NCBI RefSeq assembly: GCF_021341785.1
Contig: NZ_JAJTTF010000002.1
Coordinates: 248,001-312,000, forward strand
DNA: 64,000 bases
Origin: Microbacterium sp. Au-Mic1
GTDB lineage: Bacteria > Actinomycetota > Actinomycetes > Actinomycetales > Microbacteriaceae
Direction of reading: 5' to 3'
Shown: positions 25,721 to 35,717 of the stretch, one piece after another
How the letters are laid out: the number at the start of each line of letters is the position of its first letter
Position numbering within the stretch: position 1 is the first letter of the stretch
Notes under the pieces: generated by a model
The model's database searches: none
What the model saw: the letters and a program-made list of their open reading frames with translations, nothing else
What the model was told of the DNA's origin: nothing
Made by a program: the position numbers and the translations under genes

Positions 25721-28333
25721 TCAGCTCTGCGCGTCGGCGGTCACGACCTCGACGGACTCGGCGTCGCGGGCCTGGGCGGCCAGCGCCCGCTCCACGTCGG
25801 CGAGATTCTCGAACACGAGGCGGCGCAGTGCAGGGGCGGCGTCCTGATGGGCGGAGAGCCAGGCGCGGGTCGCATCGCGCAGGGCGGTGTTCGCGAGCGC
25901 CTTCGGGTACAGGCCCACGATCAGGTAGTTCGCGACCTGGAAGGTGCGCCCCTCCCAGATCGAGAGCAGCGCGTCGAAGTACTGCGCGACGAACGGCTCG
26001 AGCAGCGCGACCCCGGCCGGGTGCGTGAAGCCGAGTGCCGCCGAGCGGACGAGCGTGTTGGACAGGTCATCATGCTCGACGAGCGAAGACCACGCGGCCT
26101 GCTTGTCCTCGGGCGTCGGCAGCGCGGCCCGCGCCTGGGCGGCGAACTCCCCGCCCTTGGCGGTGTTGTCGCTCTCCAGCGCGGCATCGATCGCGGCGCC
26201 GTCGACGGCGCCCACCATGGCGAGCCCGACGAGCAGCTGCCACGAGAGGTCGGTGTCGATCGCGAGTCCCTCGAGCGTCAGCACGCCGTCGCGCAGGCGA
26301 CGGACGACATCGGCGTGCTCGGGAGTGGTGAGCGAGTTCGCGAAGGCGGTGACGAACTGGAGCTGGCTGTCGGAACCTGCCTCGGCGCCCTGGGCGAGGG
26401 CCCACAGACCGTCAGCCACGCGGGTGCGGGCAGCGTCCCGGTGCTCCGGCATGACGTACAGCGCGGCCGCGGTCTGCAGCTGGCTGAGCGTGGTGCGCAC
26501 CGTGGTCGACTCGGTCTCGCGGCCGATGTTGCCGAGCACGAGGTCGATGTAGTCGCTCGCGGCGCTCTCGGCGTCGCGGGTCTGGTCCCAGGCCGCGCCC
26601 CACACGAGCGAGCGGGCGAGGGGGTCGCTGATGTCGGCGAGGTGCGCGACGGCGGTCGCGAGGGAACGCTCGTCGAGACGGATCTTCGCGTAGGCGAGGT
26701 CCTCGTCGTTGAGCAGCACGAGGTCGGGGCGCTTCAGGCCCTGCAGCTCGGGGATCTCGGTGCGGTCGCCGTCGACGTCCACCTCGACGTGGTGCGTGCG
26801 CACGAGAGCGCCCGACGCATCGAGGTTGTAGAAGCCGATGCCCAGGCGGTGCGGGCGGATCGTCGGGTAGTCGGCGGGCGCGGTCTGGGTGACCGCGAAG
26901 CGCGAGATCGAGCCGTCGCCGGCCTCGGCGATGACCGGCGCGAGCGTGTTGACGCCCGCGGTCTCCAGCCACTTCTTCGACCAGACGGTGAGATCGCGAC
27001 CGCTGGTGCGCTCCAGCTCGACCAGGAGGTCGCTGAGCTCGGTGTTCTGCCATGAGTGCTTCTTGAAGTACTCCGAGACGCCGGCGAAGAACGCCTCGAT
27101 GCCCACCCACGCGGCGAGCTGCTTGAGGACGGATCCGCCCTTGGCGTAGGTGATGCCGTCGAAGTTCACCTGCACGTCGTCGAGGTCGTTTATCTCGGCG
27201 ACGACGGGGTGCGTGGAGGGCAGCTGGTCCTGACGGTAGGCCCAGGTCTTCTCCATGGCGTTGAAGGTGGTCCAGGCCTCGGTCCACTCGGTAGCCTCGG
27301 CGGTCGCGATCGTCGACGCCCACTCGGCGAACGACTCGTTCAGCCACAGGTCGTTCCACCACTTCATGGTGACGAGGTCGCCGAACCACATGTGCGCGAG
27401 TTCGTGCAGGATCGTCACGACGCGACGCTCCTTGACGGCGTCGGTCACCTTGCTGCGGAACACGTAGGTCTCGGTGAACGTCACCGCGCCCGCGTTCTCC
27501 ATGGCGCCCGCGTTGAACTCCGGTACGAAGAGCTGGTCGTACTTCGCGAACGGGTACGGGACCCCGAACTTCTCCTCGTAGTAGGCGAAGCCCTCGCGGG
27601 TCTTGTCGAAGATGTAGTCGGCGTCGAGGTGCTCCCACAGGCTCTTGCGTCCGTAGACGCCGAGGGGGATCACGTTGCCGGACGCGCTGGTCAGCTCGGA
27701 GAATGTCTCCTCGTACGGGCCGGCGATGATCGCGGTGATGTACGACGAGATCCGCGGAGTGGGCTCGAAGCCCCAGGTCGCGACGGCACCAGTCTGGTCG
27801 GATCCGGATCCGTTCGACGCGTCGTGGTGGATCGGCTCCGGGGTGGGGGAGTTCGAGACGACCTTCCACGCGGCGGGCGCGGTGATCGTGAACTGGAACG
27901 TCGCCTTGAGGTCGGGCTGCTCGAACACGGCGAAGACACGACGCGAGTCGGGCACCTCGAACTGCGAATAGAGGTAGACCTCGTCGTCGACGGGATCCAC
28001 GAAGCGGTGCAGGCCCTCGCCGGTGTTCGTGTACTCGCAGTCGGCGTCCACGACGAGCACGTTCGAACTCGCCAGGCCGTCGAGCGCGATGCGCGAGTCG
28101 GCGTATGCCGAGGTCGGGTCGATCTGCTCGCCGTTCAGGGTGATCTCGCGCACCTCGCGCGCGATCAGGTCGATGAAGGTCGAGGACCCCTCGGTCGCGG
28201 TGAAGCGCACCACGCTGCGGGATCCGAACACCTCCGCGCCCTTGGTCAGGTCGAGCGCGATCTCGTACGACTCGGTGTCGACGATCGCGCGGCGCTCCTG
28301 CGCCTCGATGCGGGTGAGGTTCTCTCCAGGCAC
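25721..28333 (-). CDS. pepN: Aminopeptidase N (M1 family)
   Basis: 870 residues. The M1 hallmarks are the exopeptidase motif [11 protein letters not shown] and the zinc site [29 protein letters not shown] around residue 310. The N-terminal beta domain starts [30 protein letters not shown] and the C-terminal ERAP1-like helical domain fills the last ~350 residues. It removes N-terminal amino acids from peptides in the cytoplasm. The start is a GTG at 28333, directly in the family's usual N-terminus. Confidence 0.96.
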   Translation of the reverse strand: MPGENLTRIEAQERRAIVDTESYEIALDLTKGAEVFGSRSVVRFTATEGSSTFIDLIAREVREITLNGEQIDPTSAYADSRIALDGLASSNVLVVDADCEYTNTGEGLHRFVDPVDDEVYLYSQFEVPDSRRVFAVFEQPDLKATFQFTITAPAAWKVVSNSPTPEPIHHDASNGSGSDQTGAVATWGFEPTPRISSYITAIIAGPYEETFSELTSASGNVIPLGVYGRKSLWEHLDADYIFDKTREGFAYYEEKFGVPYPFAKYDQLFVPEFNAGAMENAGAVTFTETYVFRSKVTDAVKERRVVTILHELAHMWFGDLVTMKWWNDLWLNESFAEWASTIATAEATEWTEAWTTFNAMEKTWAYRQDQLPSTHPVVAEINDLDDVQVNFDGITYAKGGSVLKQLAAWVGIEAFFAGVSEYFKKHSWQNTELSDLLVELERTSGRDLTVWSKKWLETAGVNTLAPVIAEAGDGSISRFAVTQTAPADYPTIRPHRLGIGFYNLDASGALVRTHHVEVDVDGDRTEIPELQGLKRPDLVLLNDEDLAYAKIRLDERSLATAVAHLADISDPLARSLVWGAAWDQTRDAESAASDYIDLVLGNIGRETESTTVRTTLSQLQTAAALYVMPEHRDAARTRVADGLWALAQGAEAGSDSQLQFVTAFANSLTTPEHADVVRRLRDGVLTLEGLAIDTDLSWQLLVGLAMVGAVDGAAIDAALESDNTAKGGEFAAQARAALPTPEDKQAAWSSLVEHDDLSNTLVRSAALGFTHPAGVALLEPFVAQYFDALLSIWEGRTFQVANYLIVGLYPKALANTALRDATRAWLSAHQDAAPALRRLVFENLADVERALAAQARDAESVEVVTADAQS

Positions 28334-28514
28334 TGCTCAGACTCCCAGGGGGTGAGGGGTTCGGCCGCAAGGTCCGCGCTGCTGGCGCCGGCGGCAACCG
28401 TCCCAGCCTACGCCAGAGCGCGTGTCGCCTGTTCTCGCGTGCTCGTGCCGCCTCGACGCTGGTGCCGCGGCGGCGCTCGGCAGCGGCAAAGGAACTTCAG
28501 GGGAAGATGGGAGG

Positions 28515-29705
28515 GTGAGTGCTCGAAACGTGACCGCAGCAACCGTTCCCTTCGCTTCCGCCCCTGCCGCGAGCGGGCCCGAGTTCGTCGAGACCCCCGT
28601 CGCCTACGACGGGATCCTGCTCGCGGGTTTCGGCGGGCCCGAGGGCCAGGACGACGTGATCCCGTTCCTGCGCAACGTCACGCGCGGCCGCGGGATCCCG
28701 GATGAGCGGCTCGAGGAGGTCGCGCATCACTACCGGCACTTCGGCGGGGTGAGCCCGATCAACGCGCAGAACCGCGCGCTCAAGGCCGCGCTGGAGGCGG
28801 AGCTCGCACGCCGCGGGATCGACCTTCCGGTGTACTGGGGCAACCGCAACTGGGCGCCGTACCTGTCCGATGCCGTGACCGCGGCGTCGGAGAGCGGCGA
28901 CACGACGCTGCTGGCGTTCGCCACCAGCGCGTACAGCTCGTTCTCCAGCTGCCGGCAGTACCGCGAGGACTTCGCCCGTGTGCTGGAGGAGACGGGGCTG
29001 GGCGAGACGGTGACGATCGACAAGATCCGCCCGTTCTACGACCACCCCGGGTTCGTCGCGTCGTTCGTGGAGGGCGTGCGCGACGCGATCGCCGCCTTCA
29101 CCGCCGACGGCGCCGAGGCCGAGGCGATCCAGGTCCTGTTCACCACGCACAGCGTGCCGACCGACGATGCGCTGCGCTCCGGTCCGCGCGACGTCGACTG
29201 GGGCCCGGGCGGAGCGTACGCCGCGCAGCATGAGGCCGTCGCGGCGTGGGTCATGAGCCGCGTGGCGGAGCTGCTGCCCGCCGCCGCGGACGTGCCCTGG
29301 GAGCTCGTGTACCAGTCGCGTTCCGGCCCCGCCTCGCAGCCGTGGCTCGAGCCGGACATCTGCGATGTGATCGAGGAGCTGCCCGCGCGCGGTCGCACCG
29401 CGGTCGCCGTGGTCCCGCTCGGCTTCGTGAGCGACCACATGGAGGTGCTCTGGGATCTCGACACCGAGGCCAAGGACGCGGCCGCCGAGGCGGGCCTCGC
29501 GTTCGTGCGCACGCCGACACCGGGGGTATCGGACTCCTTCGTGGCGGGGATCGTCGACCTCATCCAGGAGCGACTCGAGGGTCGCCCCGCGGCGGACCGC
29601 GCGCACGTCACGGCACTCGGTCCCGCGTTCGACGTGTGCCGCCCCGGGTGCTGCGAGAACATCCGCGCAGGCTTCAAGCCGGCGGCGGCCGGCATCGCGC
29701 CCTGA
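28515..29705 (+). CDS. hemH: Ferrochelatase (coproporphyrin type)
   Basis: 396 residues. Motifs: GILLAGFGGPEGQDDVIPFLRNVTRGRGIP and FGGVSPINAQNRALKAAL near the N-terminus, FTTHSVP with the catalytic His, YQSRSGPASQPWLEPDI, and VPLGFVSDHMEVLWDLDTEA. The C-terminal VCRPGCCENIR has the cysteines of the [2Fe-2S] ligand set found in actinobacterial enzymes. In Gram-positives the substrate is coproporphyrin III (CpfC). The GTG at 28515 was chosen as the first start with a sensible N-terminus; GAAGAT, a weak -10, ends 6 nt before it. Divergent from pepN. Confidence 0.95.
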   Translation: MSARNVTAATVPFASAPAASGPEFVETPVAYDGILLAGFGGPEGQDDVIPFLRNVTRGRGIPDERLEEVAHHYRHFGGVSPINAQNRALKAALEAELARRGIDLPVYWGNRNWAPYLSDAVTAASESGDTTLLAFATSAYSSFSSCRQYREDFARVLEETGLGETVTIDKIRPFYDHPGFVASFVEGVRDAIAAFTADGAEAEAIQVLFTTHSVPTDDALRSGPRDVDWGPGGAYAAQHEAVAAWVMSRVAELLPAAADVPWELVYQSRSGPASQPWLEPDICDVIEELPARGRTAVAVVPLGFVSDHMEVLWDLDTEAKDAAAEAGLAFVRTPTPGVSDSFVAGIVDLIQERLEGRPAADRAHVTALGPAFDVCRPGCCENIRAGFKPAAAGIAP

Positions 29706-29755
29706 CCCCTCCGCGGGGGTGCGTCACGCCGCCCCGCGGCGGTCGCACCGCTCCG

Positions 29756-29761
29756 TAGGAT
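29756..29761 (+). promoter_or_regulatory. -10 box of rpiB
   Basis: TAGGAT, 6 nt before ATG 29768; no Shine-Dalgarno. Confidence 0.6.
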
Positions 29762-29767
29762 TGAGGC

Positions 29768-30253
29768 ATGCGCATCCACATCGCCACCGATCACGCCGGT
29801 CTCGAGTTCTCCACGCAGCTGCAGCATCATCTCGCCGAGGCGGGGCACGAGGTCGTCGACCACGGGCCGATCGAGTACGACGCCCTGGACGACTACCCGG
29901 CGTTCTGCATCCGGGCGGCGCAGGCGACCATCGCCGACCAGCGCGCGGGCGTCGAGGCGCTCGGGATCGTCTTCGGCGGATCCGGCAACGGCGAGCAGAT
30001 CGCGGCGAACAAGGTCGAGGGGATCCGCGCCGCCCTGGTGTGGAGCATCGCGACGGCCGAGCTCGCCCGCGAGCACAACGACGCGAATGTGATCGCCATC
30101 GGGGCGCGCCAGCACAGCTTCGACGAGGTCACGACGTTCATCGACCGCTTCATCGCGACGCCGTTCTCGCAGGACGAGCGGCACGTGCGCCGGATCGGGC
30201 AGATCGCGGACTTCGAGCGCGACGGCTCGCTGCTGCCGGACCCGCGCGCCTGA
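29768..30253 (+). CDS. rpiB: Ribose-5-phosphate isomerase B
   Basis: 161 residues. IHIATDHAGLEFSTQLQHHLAEAGHEVVDHGP is the RpiB N-terminus, FGGSGNGEQIAANKVEGIRAALVWS the active-site loop, and AREHNDANVIAIGARQHSFDEVTTFIDRF the second half. It interconverts ribose-5-phosphate and ribulose-5-phosphate. The Cys of classical RpiB (usually in a GTGxG-type loop) is replaced by Ser/Asn-type residues, typical of actinobacterial enzymes. TGATG overlap couples it to nei. Confidence 0.93.
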   Translation: MRIHIATDHAGLEFSTQLQHHLAEAGHEVVDHGPIEYDALDDYPAFCIRAAQATIADQRAGVEALGIVFGGSGNGEQIAANKVEGIRAALVWSIATAELAREHNDANVIAIGARQHSFDEVTTFIDRFIATPFSQDERHVRRIGQIADFERDGSLLPDPRA

Positions 30254-31269
30254 TGCCCGAGGGCCATTCCGTCCACCGGATCGCGCGGCAGTTCGCGCGC
30301 AACTTCGTCGGCAAGCCCGTCTCCGCGTCCAGTCCGCAGGGGCGGTTCGCAGAGGGCGCCGCGCTGCTCGACGGTCGTGCGGTGGAGCGCGTCCAGGCGG
30401 TCGGCAAGCAGATGTTCCTCGAGACCGAGGGGGATCTGTGGCTGCGTGTGCACCTCGGCCTCTACGGCGCCTGGGACTTCTCCGGCGAGATCCTCGTGGA
30501 TCCGACGATCGCCTCGGCGAACGGGCGGATGGGCCAGACGAATCAGCGCGGCACCGATCTGGACGCGTCATCCACGCACGACGCCCCGATCCTCGACGAC
30601 GCGGGCGAGAACTCGCTGGCGTCCATCGGCGCCCCGCGCAAGACCCGGGTGCACGTGCGCATGTCCGAGGCCACGAAGGGGCTCGCGGACGAGGGCGCCG
30701 AGTGGCCGCCGCCCGTGGTGGGACAGGTGCGCCTGCGCCTGATGACCGACTCCACGTGCGCCGATCTCCGCGGGCCGACCGCCTGTGTGCTGCAGACGCC
30801 GGACGAGATGCTCGCCACCGTCGCGAAGCTCGGGCCGGACCCGCTGGTGGGGGACGTGGGTGAGGGCGAGGAGCGGTTCGTCGCCGCGGTGCGGCGCAGG
30901 GCGGTGCCGATCGCTCTCCTCCTCATGGATCAGGGAGTGGTCAGCGGGATCGGCAACGTGTACCGCGCGGAGCTGCTGTTCCGTGCCCAGCTCAACCCGC
31001 ACACTCCAGGACGGGACGTGCCCGAGGCGACCGTGCGGGCGCTCTGGCGGGACTGGGTGCGCCTTCTCGCGATCGGCGTGGAGACGGGTCAGATGATGAC
31101 CATGGACGACCTCACGCCCGACCAGTACCGCGCCGCGATGGCGCATCGTGACGACCGGCACTGGGTGTACCACCGCACCGGCCTGCCCTGCCGCGTCTGC
31201 GGAACCGACATCGTTCTCGAGGAGATCGGCGCCCGAAAGCTGTACTGGTGCCCGCGCTGCCAGGCGTGA
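30253..31269 (+). CDS. nei: Fpg/Nei family DNA glycosylase/AP lyase (endonuclease VIII-like)
   Basis: 338 residues. Pro2-Glu3 (MPEGHSVHRIA) is the catalytic Schiff-base nucleophile and acid. The helix-two-turn-helix DQGVVSGIGNVYRAELLFRAQLNPHTPG sits around 230-255. The C-terminal zinc finger is CRVCG...WCPRCQ. An insertion of about 60 residues in the N-terminal domain (after SGEILVDPTIASANG) distinguishes it from the E. coli enzyme and fits actinobacterial Nei2. It excises oxidised pyrimidines. Confidence 0.93.
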   Translation: MPEGHSVHRIARQFARNFVGKPVSASSPQGRFAEGAALLDGRAVERVQAVGKQMFLETEGDLWLRVHLGLYGAWDFSGEILVDPTIASANGRMGQTNQRGTDLDASSTHDAPILDDAGENSLASIGAPRKTRVHVRMSEATKGLADEGAEWPPPVVGQVRLRLMTDSTCADLRGPTACVLQTPDEMLATVAKLGPDPLVGDVGEGEERFVAAVRRRAVPIALLLMDQGVVSGIGNVYRAELLFRAQLNPHTPGRDVPEATVRALWRDWVRLLAIGVETGQMMTMDDLTPDQYRAAMAHRDDRHWVYHRTGLPCRVCGTDIVLEEIGARKLYWCPRCQA

Positions 31270-31310
31270 CGGATCCCCGATCCCTGAAGCTCCCGACAGG
31301 CGCGCGACCC

Positions 31311-31316
31311 TAGGCT
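31311..31316 (+). promoter_or_regulatory. -10 box of paiB
   Basis: TAGGCT, 6 nt before ATG 31323. Confidence 0.55.
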
Positions 31317-31322
31317 GAAACC

Positions 31323-31973
31323 ATGCGCCAGAACCCGAGCTTCGCCATGACGGACGTCGCCGAACTGCGGCGGATCATCGCCGCCAACCCGTGGGCGACG
31401 CTCGTGGGCCGAGACGAGAACGGCATGACGGCGTCGCACTACGCGGTGCTGCTCGATCCGGATCGCGACGATCTCACGGTCGTCGCGCATGTCGGCCGTC
31501 CGGACGACATCGTGCTGGGGCTCGGCTCCCAGGAGCTGATGGTCGTCTTCCAGGGCCCGCACGGCTACATCTCGCCCGGCTGGTACGGCGATGCGGCCGC
31601 GGTCCCGACGTGGAACTATGTCGCGGTGCACCTGTCCGGTGTGCCGGAGGTCATGGATTCCGAGGAGAACCTGCGTGTGCTGGTACAGCTCGTCGACCAT
31701 TTCGAGAGCAGGCTCGCGGATCCGCGCGGCATGTGGGCCCCGCCGAACGACGAGGCCTTCGTGCGCCGGCTCGAGGCGGGCACCGTCGGCTTCCGCCTGA
31801 CCCCGACCCGGGTCACGGCCAAGCGCAAGCTCAGCCAGAACAAGCCCGACGACGTGATCCAGAACGTGATCCTCGAGCTTCAGGGCGACGGCGCGTACGC
31901 GAATCCGGTGCTGGCCGCCGAGATGCAGCGCGCGCACGACGCCCGGCTCGCCGCGCGGGCGGGCGCGCGATGA
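31323..31973 (+). CDS. FMN-binding negative transcriptional regulator, PaiB family
   Basis: 216 residues, normal for PaiB-type proteins, which have a pyridoxamine-oxidase-like split-barrel fold. Recognisable phrases: PWATLVGRDENGMTASHYAVLLD, VVFQGPHGYISPGWYG, VPTWNYVAVHLSG, and the C-terminal FRLTPTRVTAKRKLSQNKPDDVIQNVI. The DNA-binding role was described in Bacillus and may not apply here; an enzyme role is also possible. The amidohydrolase starts inside its stop codon (ATGA), so the two are one operon. Confidence 0.88.
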   Translation: MRQNPSFAMTDVAELRRIIAANPWATLVGRDENGMTASHYAVLLDPDRDDLTVVAHVGRPDDIVLGLGSQELMVVFQGPHGYISPGWYGDAAAVPTWNYVAVHLSGVPEVMDSEENLRVLVQLVDHFESRLADPRGMWAPPNDEAFVRRLEAGTVGFRLTPTRVTAKRKLSQNKPDDVIQNVILELQGDGAYANPVLAAEMQRAHDARLAARAGAR

Positions 31974-33478
31974 CGGGGCCGGACGTCGGCGCGCACATCG
32001 ACGCGATCCGCGCGGTGCGCATCGCCACGGCGGATCGGCGGCTGCTCGCCGTGGACGGCCCGGTGGATGTGCTGATCCAGGACGGCCGGGTCGCGGATAT
32101 CGCACCGACTGGAGCGCTGCCGTTGCGAGGGCGGGTGCTCGACAGCGACGGAGCGTGGATCGTGCCCGGCCTGTGGGATCACCACGTGCACACCGTGCAG
32201 TGGGCGCTCGCGGCGCAGCGGGAGGACCTCTCGGGCACGGCGAGCGCGGTGGAGGCGGCGGCGCAGATGTCGCGCGCGCCGGTGCTCAGCGACGGCCGCC
32301 GCGTCGGATCCGGCTTCCGCGACGTGCGCTGGCGGGATCGGCCGAGCCTGTCGCTGCTCGACGAGCGCACGGCGGAGATCCCGACCTACCTCATCAACGC
32401 CGACGTGCACAGCGTCTGGCTCAACTCGGCCGCCCTCCGCCGCGAGGGGTTCACGACGGGCCCGGAGGGGATGCTGCGCGAGGAGGACGCGTTCGAGATC
32501 TCCCGCCGGTTGAACGCCGCGGATCCGGTCGTCGCCGACGAGGCGGTCGCGGCCGCCGCCCGGCGTGCCGCGAGCCGTGGTGTGGTCGGTCTGGTGGACT
32601 TCGACATGGCCTGGAACGCCGAGGCCTGGGCGCGACGCCTCGCGCACGGCTTCGACACGCACCGCGTCGAGTTCGCGGTCTATCCGCACGATCTCGACCG
32701 CGCGATCGCCGAGGGCCTGAGCAGCGGCGAGGCGATGGATCCGGACCCGCTCGGGCTCGTGCACGTGGGGCCGCTGAAGATCATCTCCGACGGTTCGCTC
32801 GGCACCCGCACCGCTGCATGCAGCCACGGATACGCCGACGACCCGCACAACCACGGCGTGCTCACGGTGCCCCCGGCCGAGCTGCAGGACCTGCTGCTGC
32901 GCGCCACCGGGGCGGGGCTGGAGATCGCTTTGCACGCGATCGGCGACCTCGCGGTCACCGCCGCTCTCGACGCGTTCGCCACGACCGGTGCCCAGGGCAC
33001 GATCGAGCACGCCCAGCTCGTGCGCCACGGCGACCTGGCGCGGTTCGGGCGGTTGGGCGTCGCCGCGAGCGTGCAACCGCAGCACGCCCTCGACGACCGG
33101 GACGCGGCGGACGTGCTCTGGGCCGGGCAGACGGCGATCGGCTATCCGCTGGCCTCGCTCCACCGGGCGGGTGCGACGCTGCGCTTCGGATCCGATGCGC
33201 CGGTGGCCGCCCTCGATCCCTGGCACGCGATCTCGGCGGCGGTCTTCCGGACCGACGACGACCGCGCTCCGTGGCATCCGGAGGAGCGGGTCGACCTCGA
33301 GACCGCCCTCGCCGCGAGCGCCCGTGGCGGCACCGGCGGCGACGCCGGCATCCGTCCAGGCGCTGTCGCGGATCTGGCGCTCCTCGGCGCCGATCCGGCG
33401 ACCGCCGACGCGAGCGGGCTGCGGGCGATGCCGGTGGCGGCGACCGTTCTCGGCGGGCGGGTGACGTACGGGGGCTGA
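31970..33478 (+). CDS. Amidohydrolase family 3 protein (YtcJ-like)
   Basis: 502 residues. Metal site: DHHVHT in GLWDHHVHTVQW. PLKIISDGSLGTRTAACSHGYADDPHNHG, the active-site Lys/Ser stretch, and HAIGDLAVTAALDAF and GTIEHAQLV carry later metal-binding His residues; FGSDAPVAALDPW has the last Asp. Such enzymes hydrolyse amides of unknown identity. The frame continues upstream to 31391 only as antisense of PaiB sequence; the ATG at 31970 is tied to the PaiB stop. Confidence 0.88.
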   Translation: MTGPDVGAHIDAIRAVRIATADRRLLAVDGPVDVLIQDGRVADIAPTGALPLRGRVLDSDGAWIVPGLWDHHVHTVQWALAAQREDLSGTASAVEAAAQMSRAPVLSDGRRVGSGFRDVRWRDRPSLSLLDERTAEIPTYLINADVHSVWLNSAALRREGFTTGPEGMLREEDAFEISRRLNAADPVVADEAVAAAARRAASRGVVGLVDFDMAWNAEAWARRLAHGFDTHRVEFAVYPHDLDRAIAEGLSSGEAMDPDPLGLVHVGPLKIISDGSLGTRTAACSHGYADDPHNHGVLTVPPAELQDLLLRATGAGLEIALHAIGDLAVTAALDAFATTGAQGTIEHAQLVRHGDLARFGRLGVAASVQPQHALDDRDAADVLWAGQTAIGYPLASLHRAGATLRFGSDAPVAALDPWHAISAAVFRTDDDRAPWHPEERVDLETALAASARGGTGGDAGIRPGAVADLALLGADPATADASGLRAMPVAATVLGGRVTYGG

Positions 33479-33587
33479 CCCCCGTACGGATCCGGCAGGG
33501 CGCACCCTGGTCGGGGGCGATCAGGACGGGCATCGTGGAAGTCGGTGCCGATCGGGCGCCCCGAGGCATGAAACAGGAGATTTCTCG

Positions 33588-34952
33588 ATGACCACCGCGA
33601 CCCGCCCTCTCGACTCGCGCCACCCGGCGCCGCCGGCCGCGTCCCGACGCGGATACGGACGTGCGTGGGCTGCCGCGCCCGGAAACGCGCTCTTCCTCGT
33701 GCTGCTGTCCGTGCCGCTCGCGATCCTCGCGATGGGGGTGACCTGGACGGTCTTCGGCGTCGGCATCGGATCCTTCGTCCTGGTGATCGGCGTGCCGATC
33801 CTGGTGGGTTCGCTCTACATCGCCCGTGGCTTCGCGGAGGCCGAGCGCGCGCTGCTGCGGCTGACCGATCACCCCGCGATCTCCGCGCCCGACTGGCGTC
33901 GCGGCACGAAGGGCACGGGCTTCTGGGCTCGTCTGACGCAGCCGCTGCGCAACGCGCACTACTGGATGGCGCTGCTGTCGAGCCTGCTCGTGCGGCCGAT
34001 CGTCGCGATCGTCACCTTCGCCGTCGCCACGATCTGGGTGGCGATGGCGCTCGGCGGCCCGACCTACTGGTTCTGGTCGTCTTTCATCCCCGACGGCAAC
34101 GCCGAGAGCGTCTGGGTTCCGTGGGCGGTGCAGCACATCTTCGGTGGGATCGACCCGTCCCCGGATCCGCATCGGTGGGCGTCGATGCTCTACCTGGCCG
34201 TCGGGCTCGTCTTCCTCGGCACGCTCCCTCTGGTGCTCAGCGGCCTCGTGCGCGCGCACGGGGCGGTCGCCGCCGCATTGACCGGGCGATGGGAGTCGGA
34301 CGATCTCGCGGCCCAGATCCAGGGGCTGGACGCCTCCCGCGGTGCGGCCGTGCAGGCGGAGGACGCCGGGCTGCGCCGCCTCGAGCGTGATCTGCACGAC
34401 GGCCCGCAGCAGCGCCTGGTGCGACTGCAGATGGATCTTGCCGCGCTCGAGCGGCGCGCGGCGGAGGGCGATGCGGCAGCGGTCGCGGCGCTTGCGCAGG
34501 AGTCCCGCGGGCACGCCCAGGCCGCGCTCGACGAGCTCAGGGCGCTGGCCGGCGGCGTTGCGCCGCCGCTGCTGCAGGACCGGGGGATCGCCGAGGCGAT
34601 CACCGGACTCGCAGCCGCCAGCGCGCTGCCGGTGCGGGCCGAGATCTCCCCGTCCATCACGGCGGCGCTGAGCCCGGAGGCCGCGCGCAATCTGTACTTC
34701 GTGGTCGCGGAGCTGCTGACCAACGCCGTCAAGCACGGGGGAGCGGGCAGTGCATCGGTGACCGCGGTCCGTGAAGGACCGGTGGTGCGCGTCACCGTGC
34801 TGGACGACGGCCGCGGCGGCGCTGTCGCGAGGTCCGGAGGGGGACTCGAGGGCCTCGCCCAGCGGGTGCAGGGGCTGCGCGGGACGATGCACATCGACAG
34901 CCCGGACGGCGGCCCCACCATCGTGACCGTGACGGTGCCGGTATCCGCGTGA
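33588..34952 (+). CDS. Sensor histidine kinase (NarL/DesK type)
   Basis: 454 residues. Four membrane helices in the first ~225 residues form a sensor domain typical of actinobacterial kinases (two helices near 30-80 and two near 130-210). The dimerisation-phosphoacceptor (HisKA_3) stretch AGLRRLERDLHDGPQQRLVRLQMDL has the phosphorylated His near 268. ELLTNAVKHGG is the N-box of the ATPase domain and GGGLEGLAQRVQGLRGTMHI the G-box. The paired response regulator follows after 58 nt. Signal unknown. Confidence 0.92.
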   Translation: MTTATRPLDSRHPAPPAASRRGYGRAWAAAPGNALFLVLLSVPLAILAMGVTWTVFGVGIGSFVLVIGVPILVGSLYIARGFAEAERALLRLTDHPAISAPDWRRGTKGTGFWARLTQPLRNAHYWMALLSSLLVRPIVAIVTFAVATIWVAMALGGPTYWFWSSFIPDGNAESVWVPWAVQHIFGGIDPSPDPHRWASMLYLAVGLVFLGTLPLVLSGLVRAHGAVAAALTGRWESDDLAAQIQGLDASRGAAVQAEDAGLRRLERDLHDGPQQRLVRLQMDLAALERRAAEGDAAAVAALAQESRGHAQAALDELRALAGGVAPPLLQDRGIAEAITGLAAASALPVRAEISPSITAALSPEAARNLYFVVAELLTNAVKHGGAGSASVTAVREGPVVRVTVLDDGRGGAVARSGGGLEGLAQRVQGLRGTMHIDSPDGGPTIVTVTVPVSA

Positions 34953-34997
34953 GCAGGGCCTCTGGCGGCCGCGCCGAGGACGGTAGCGCTCGCGCTC

Positions 34998-35003
34998 TAG
35001 TCT
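34998..35003 (+). promoter_or_regulatory. -10 box before the response regulator
   Basis: TAGTCT, 7 nt before GTG 35011; suggests its own promoter within the two-component pair. Confidence 0.45.
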
Positions 35004-35010
35004 GAAGGGC

Positions 35011-35682
35011 GTGACCGATCAGCAGACCCCGCTGCGGGTGATCCTCTTCGAGGACTCGATCCTGCTGCGCGAAGGGCTCGTCCGCCTGTTCGCCGAGGCC
35101 GGATTCGAGACGGTCGGCGCCTACGCCGACGCCGAGGACGTGGTGGCCCGCACTCGTGCGGCCGTCGCGACCGTCGCCGTGCTGGACGTGCGCATGCCGC
35201 CGTCGTTCCGGGATGAGGGGATCCGTGCGGCGCTGGCGCTGCGAGCGGCTCTCCCGCAGGTGGGCATCCTCGTGCTCAGCCAGTACGTCGAGGGGGTCTA
35301 CGCGCGGGAGCTGCTCGGTGCCGGGGACGGGGGAGTCGGCTACCTGCTCAAGGACAGGGTCACCTCCCTCGAGGAGCTCTCCTCCGCGGTCCGGCAGGTC
35401 AGCCGGGGCGGGACGGTGCTGGATCCGCGTGTCGTGCAGCAGCTGATGCGCACCGGTCCGGATCCGGTCGGCCGTCTCACGCCGCGCGAGCGCGAGGTCC
35501 TCGAGGCGATGGCCGAGGGGCGCAGCAACGCGTCGATCGCGGCGAGCATGGGCATCGGTGTGGGCGCGGTGGAGAAGAACGTGTCCGCGATCTTCTCCAA
35601 GCTCGGGCTCGAAGAGTCCGGCACGGACCACCGTCGCGTGCTGGCGGTGCTCGCCTACCTGCAGAACGACCCCCGTCCCTGA
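35011..35682 (+). CDS. LuxR/NarL family response regulator
   Basis: 223 residues. Receiver domain with acidic pocket E14/D15 and phosphoacceptor D59 in VAVLDVRMPP, GxLxK-type YLLKDRV near 112, and a C-terminal LuxR helix-turn-helix LTPREREVLEAMAEGRSNASIAASMGIGVGAVEKNVSAIFSKLGL. It acts with the upstream kinase. The start is GTG at 35011. Its stop lies inside a hairpin terminator. Confidence 0.94.
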   Translation: MTDQQTPLRVILFEDSILLREGLVRLFAEAGFETVGAYADAEDVVARTRAAVATVAVLDVRMPPSFRDEGIRAALALRAALPQVGILVLSQYVEGVYARELLGAGDGGVGYLLKDRVTSLEELSSAVRQVSRGGTVLDPRVVQQLMRTGPDPVGRLTPREREVLEAMAEGRSNASIAASMGIGVGAVEKNVSAIFSKLGLEESGTDHRRVLAVLAYLQNDPRP

Positions 35683-35700
35683 GCGGGGCGGGGGTCGTTC
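35664..35700. terminator. Hairpin between response regulator and dps
   Basis: A perfect 12-bp stem (35664-35675 with 35689-35700), GC-rich, overlapping the last codons of the response regulator; it can serve both convergent genes. Confidence 0.8.
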
Positions 35701-35717
35701 TCTGCGTGCGTCGTGTG

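Noticed and set aside
24611..27055. An 814-residue open frame on the + strand
   Set aside because: Antisense of mscS and pepN; no known domain.
29705..29720. Small palindrome after hemH considered as a terminator
   Set aside because: The stem is only 5 bp and has no T tract.
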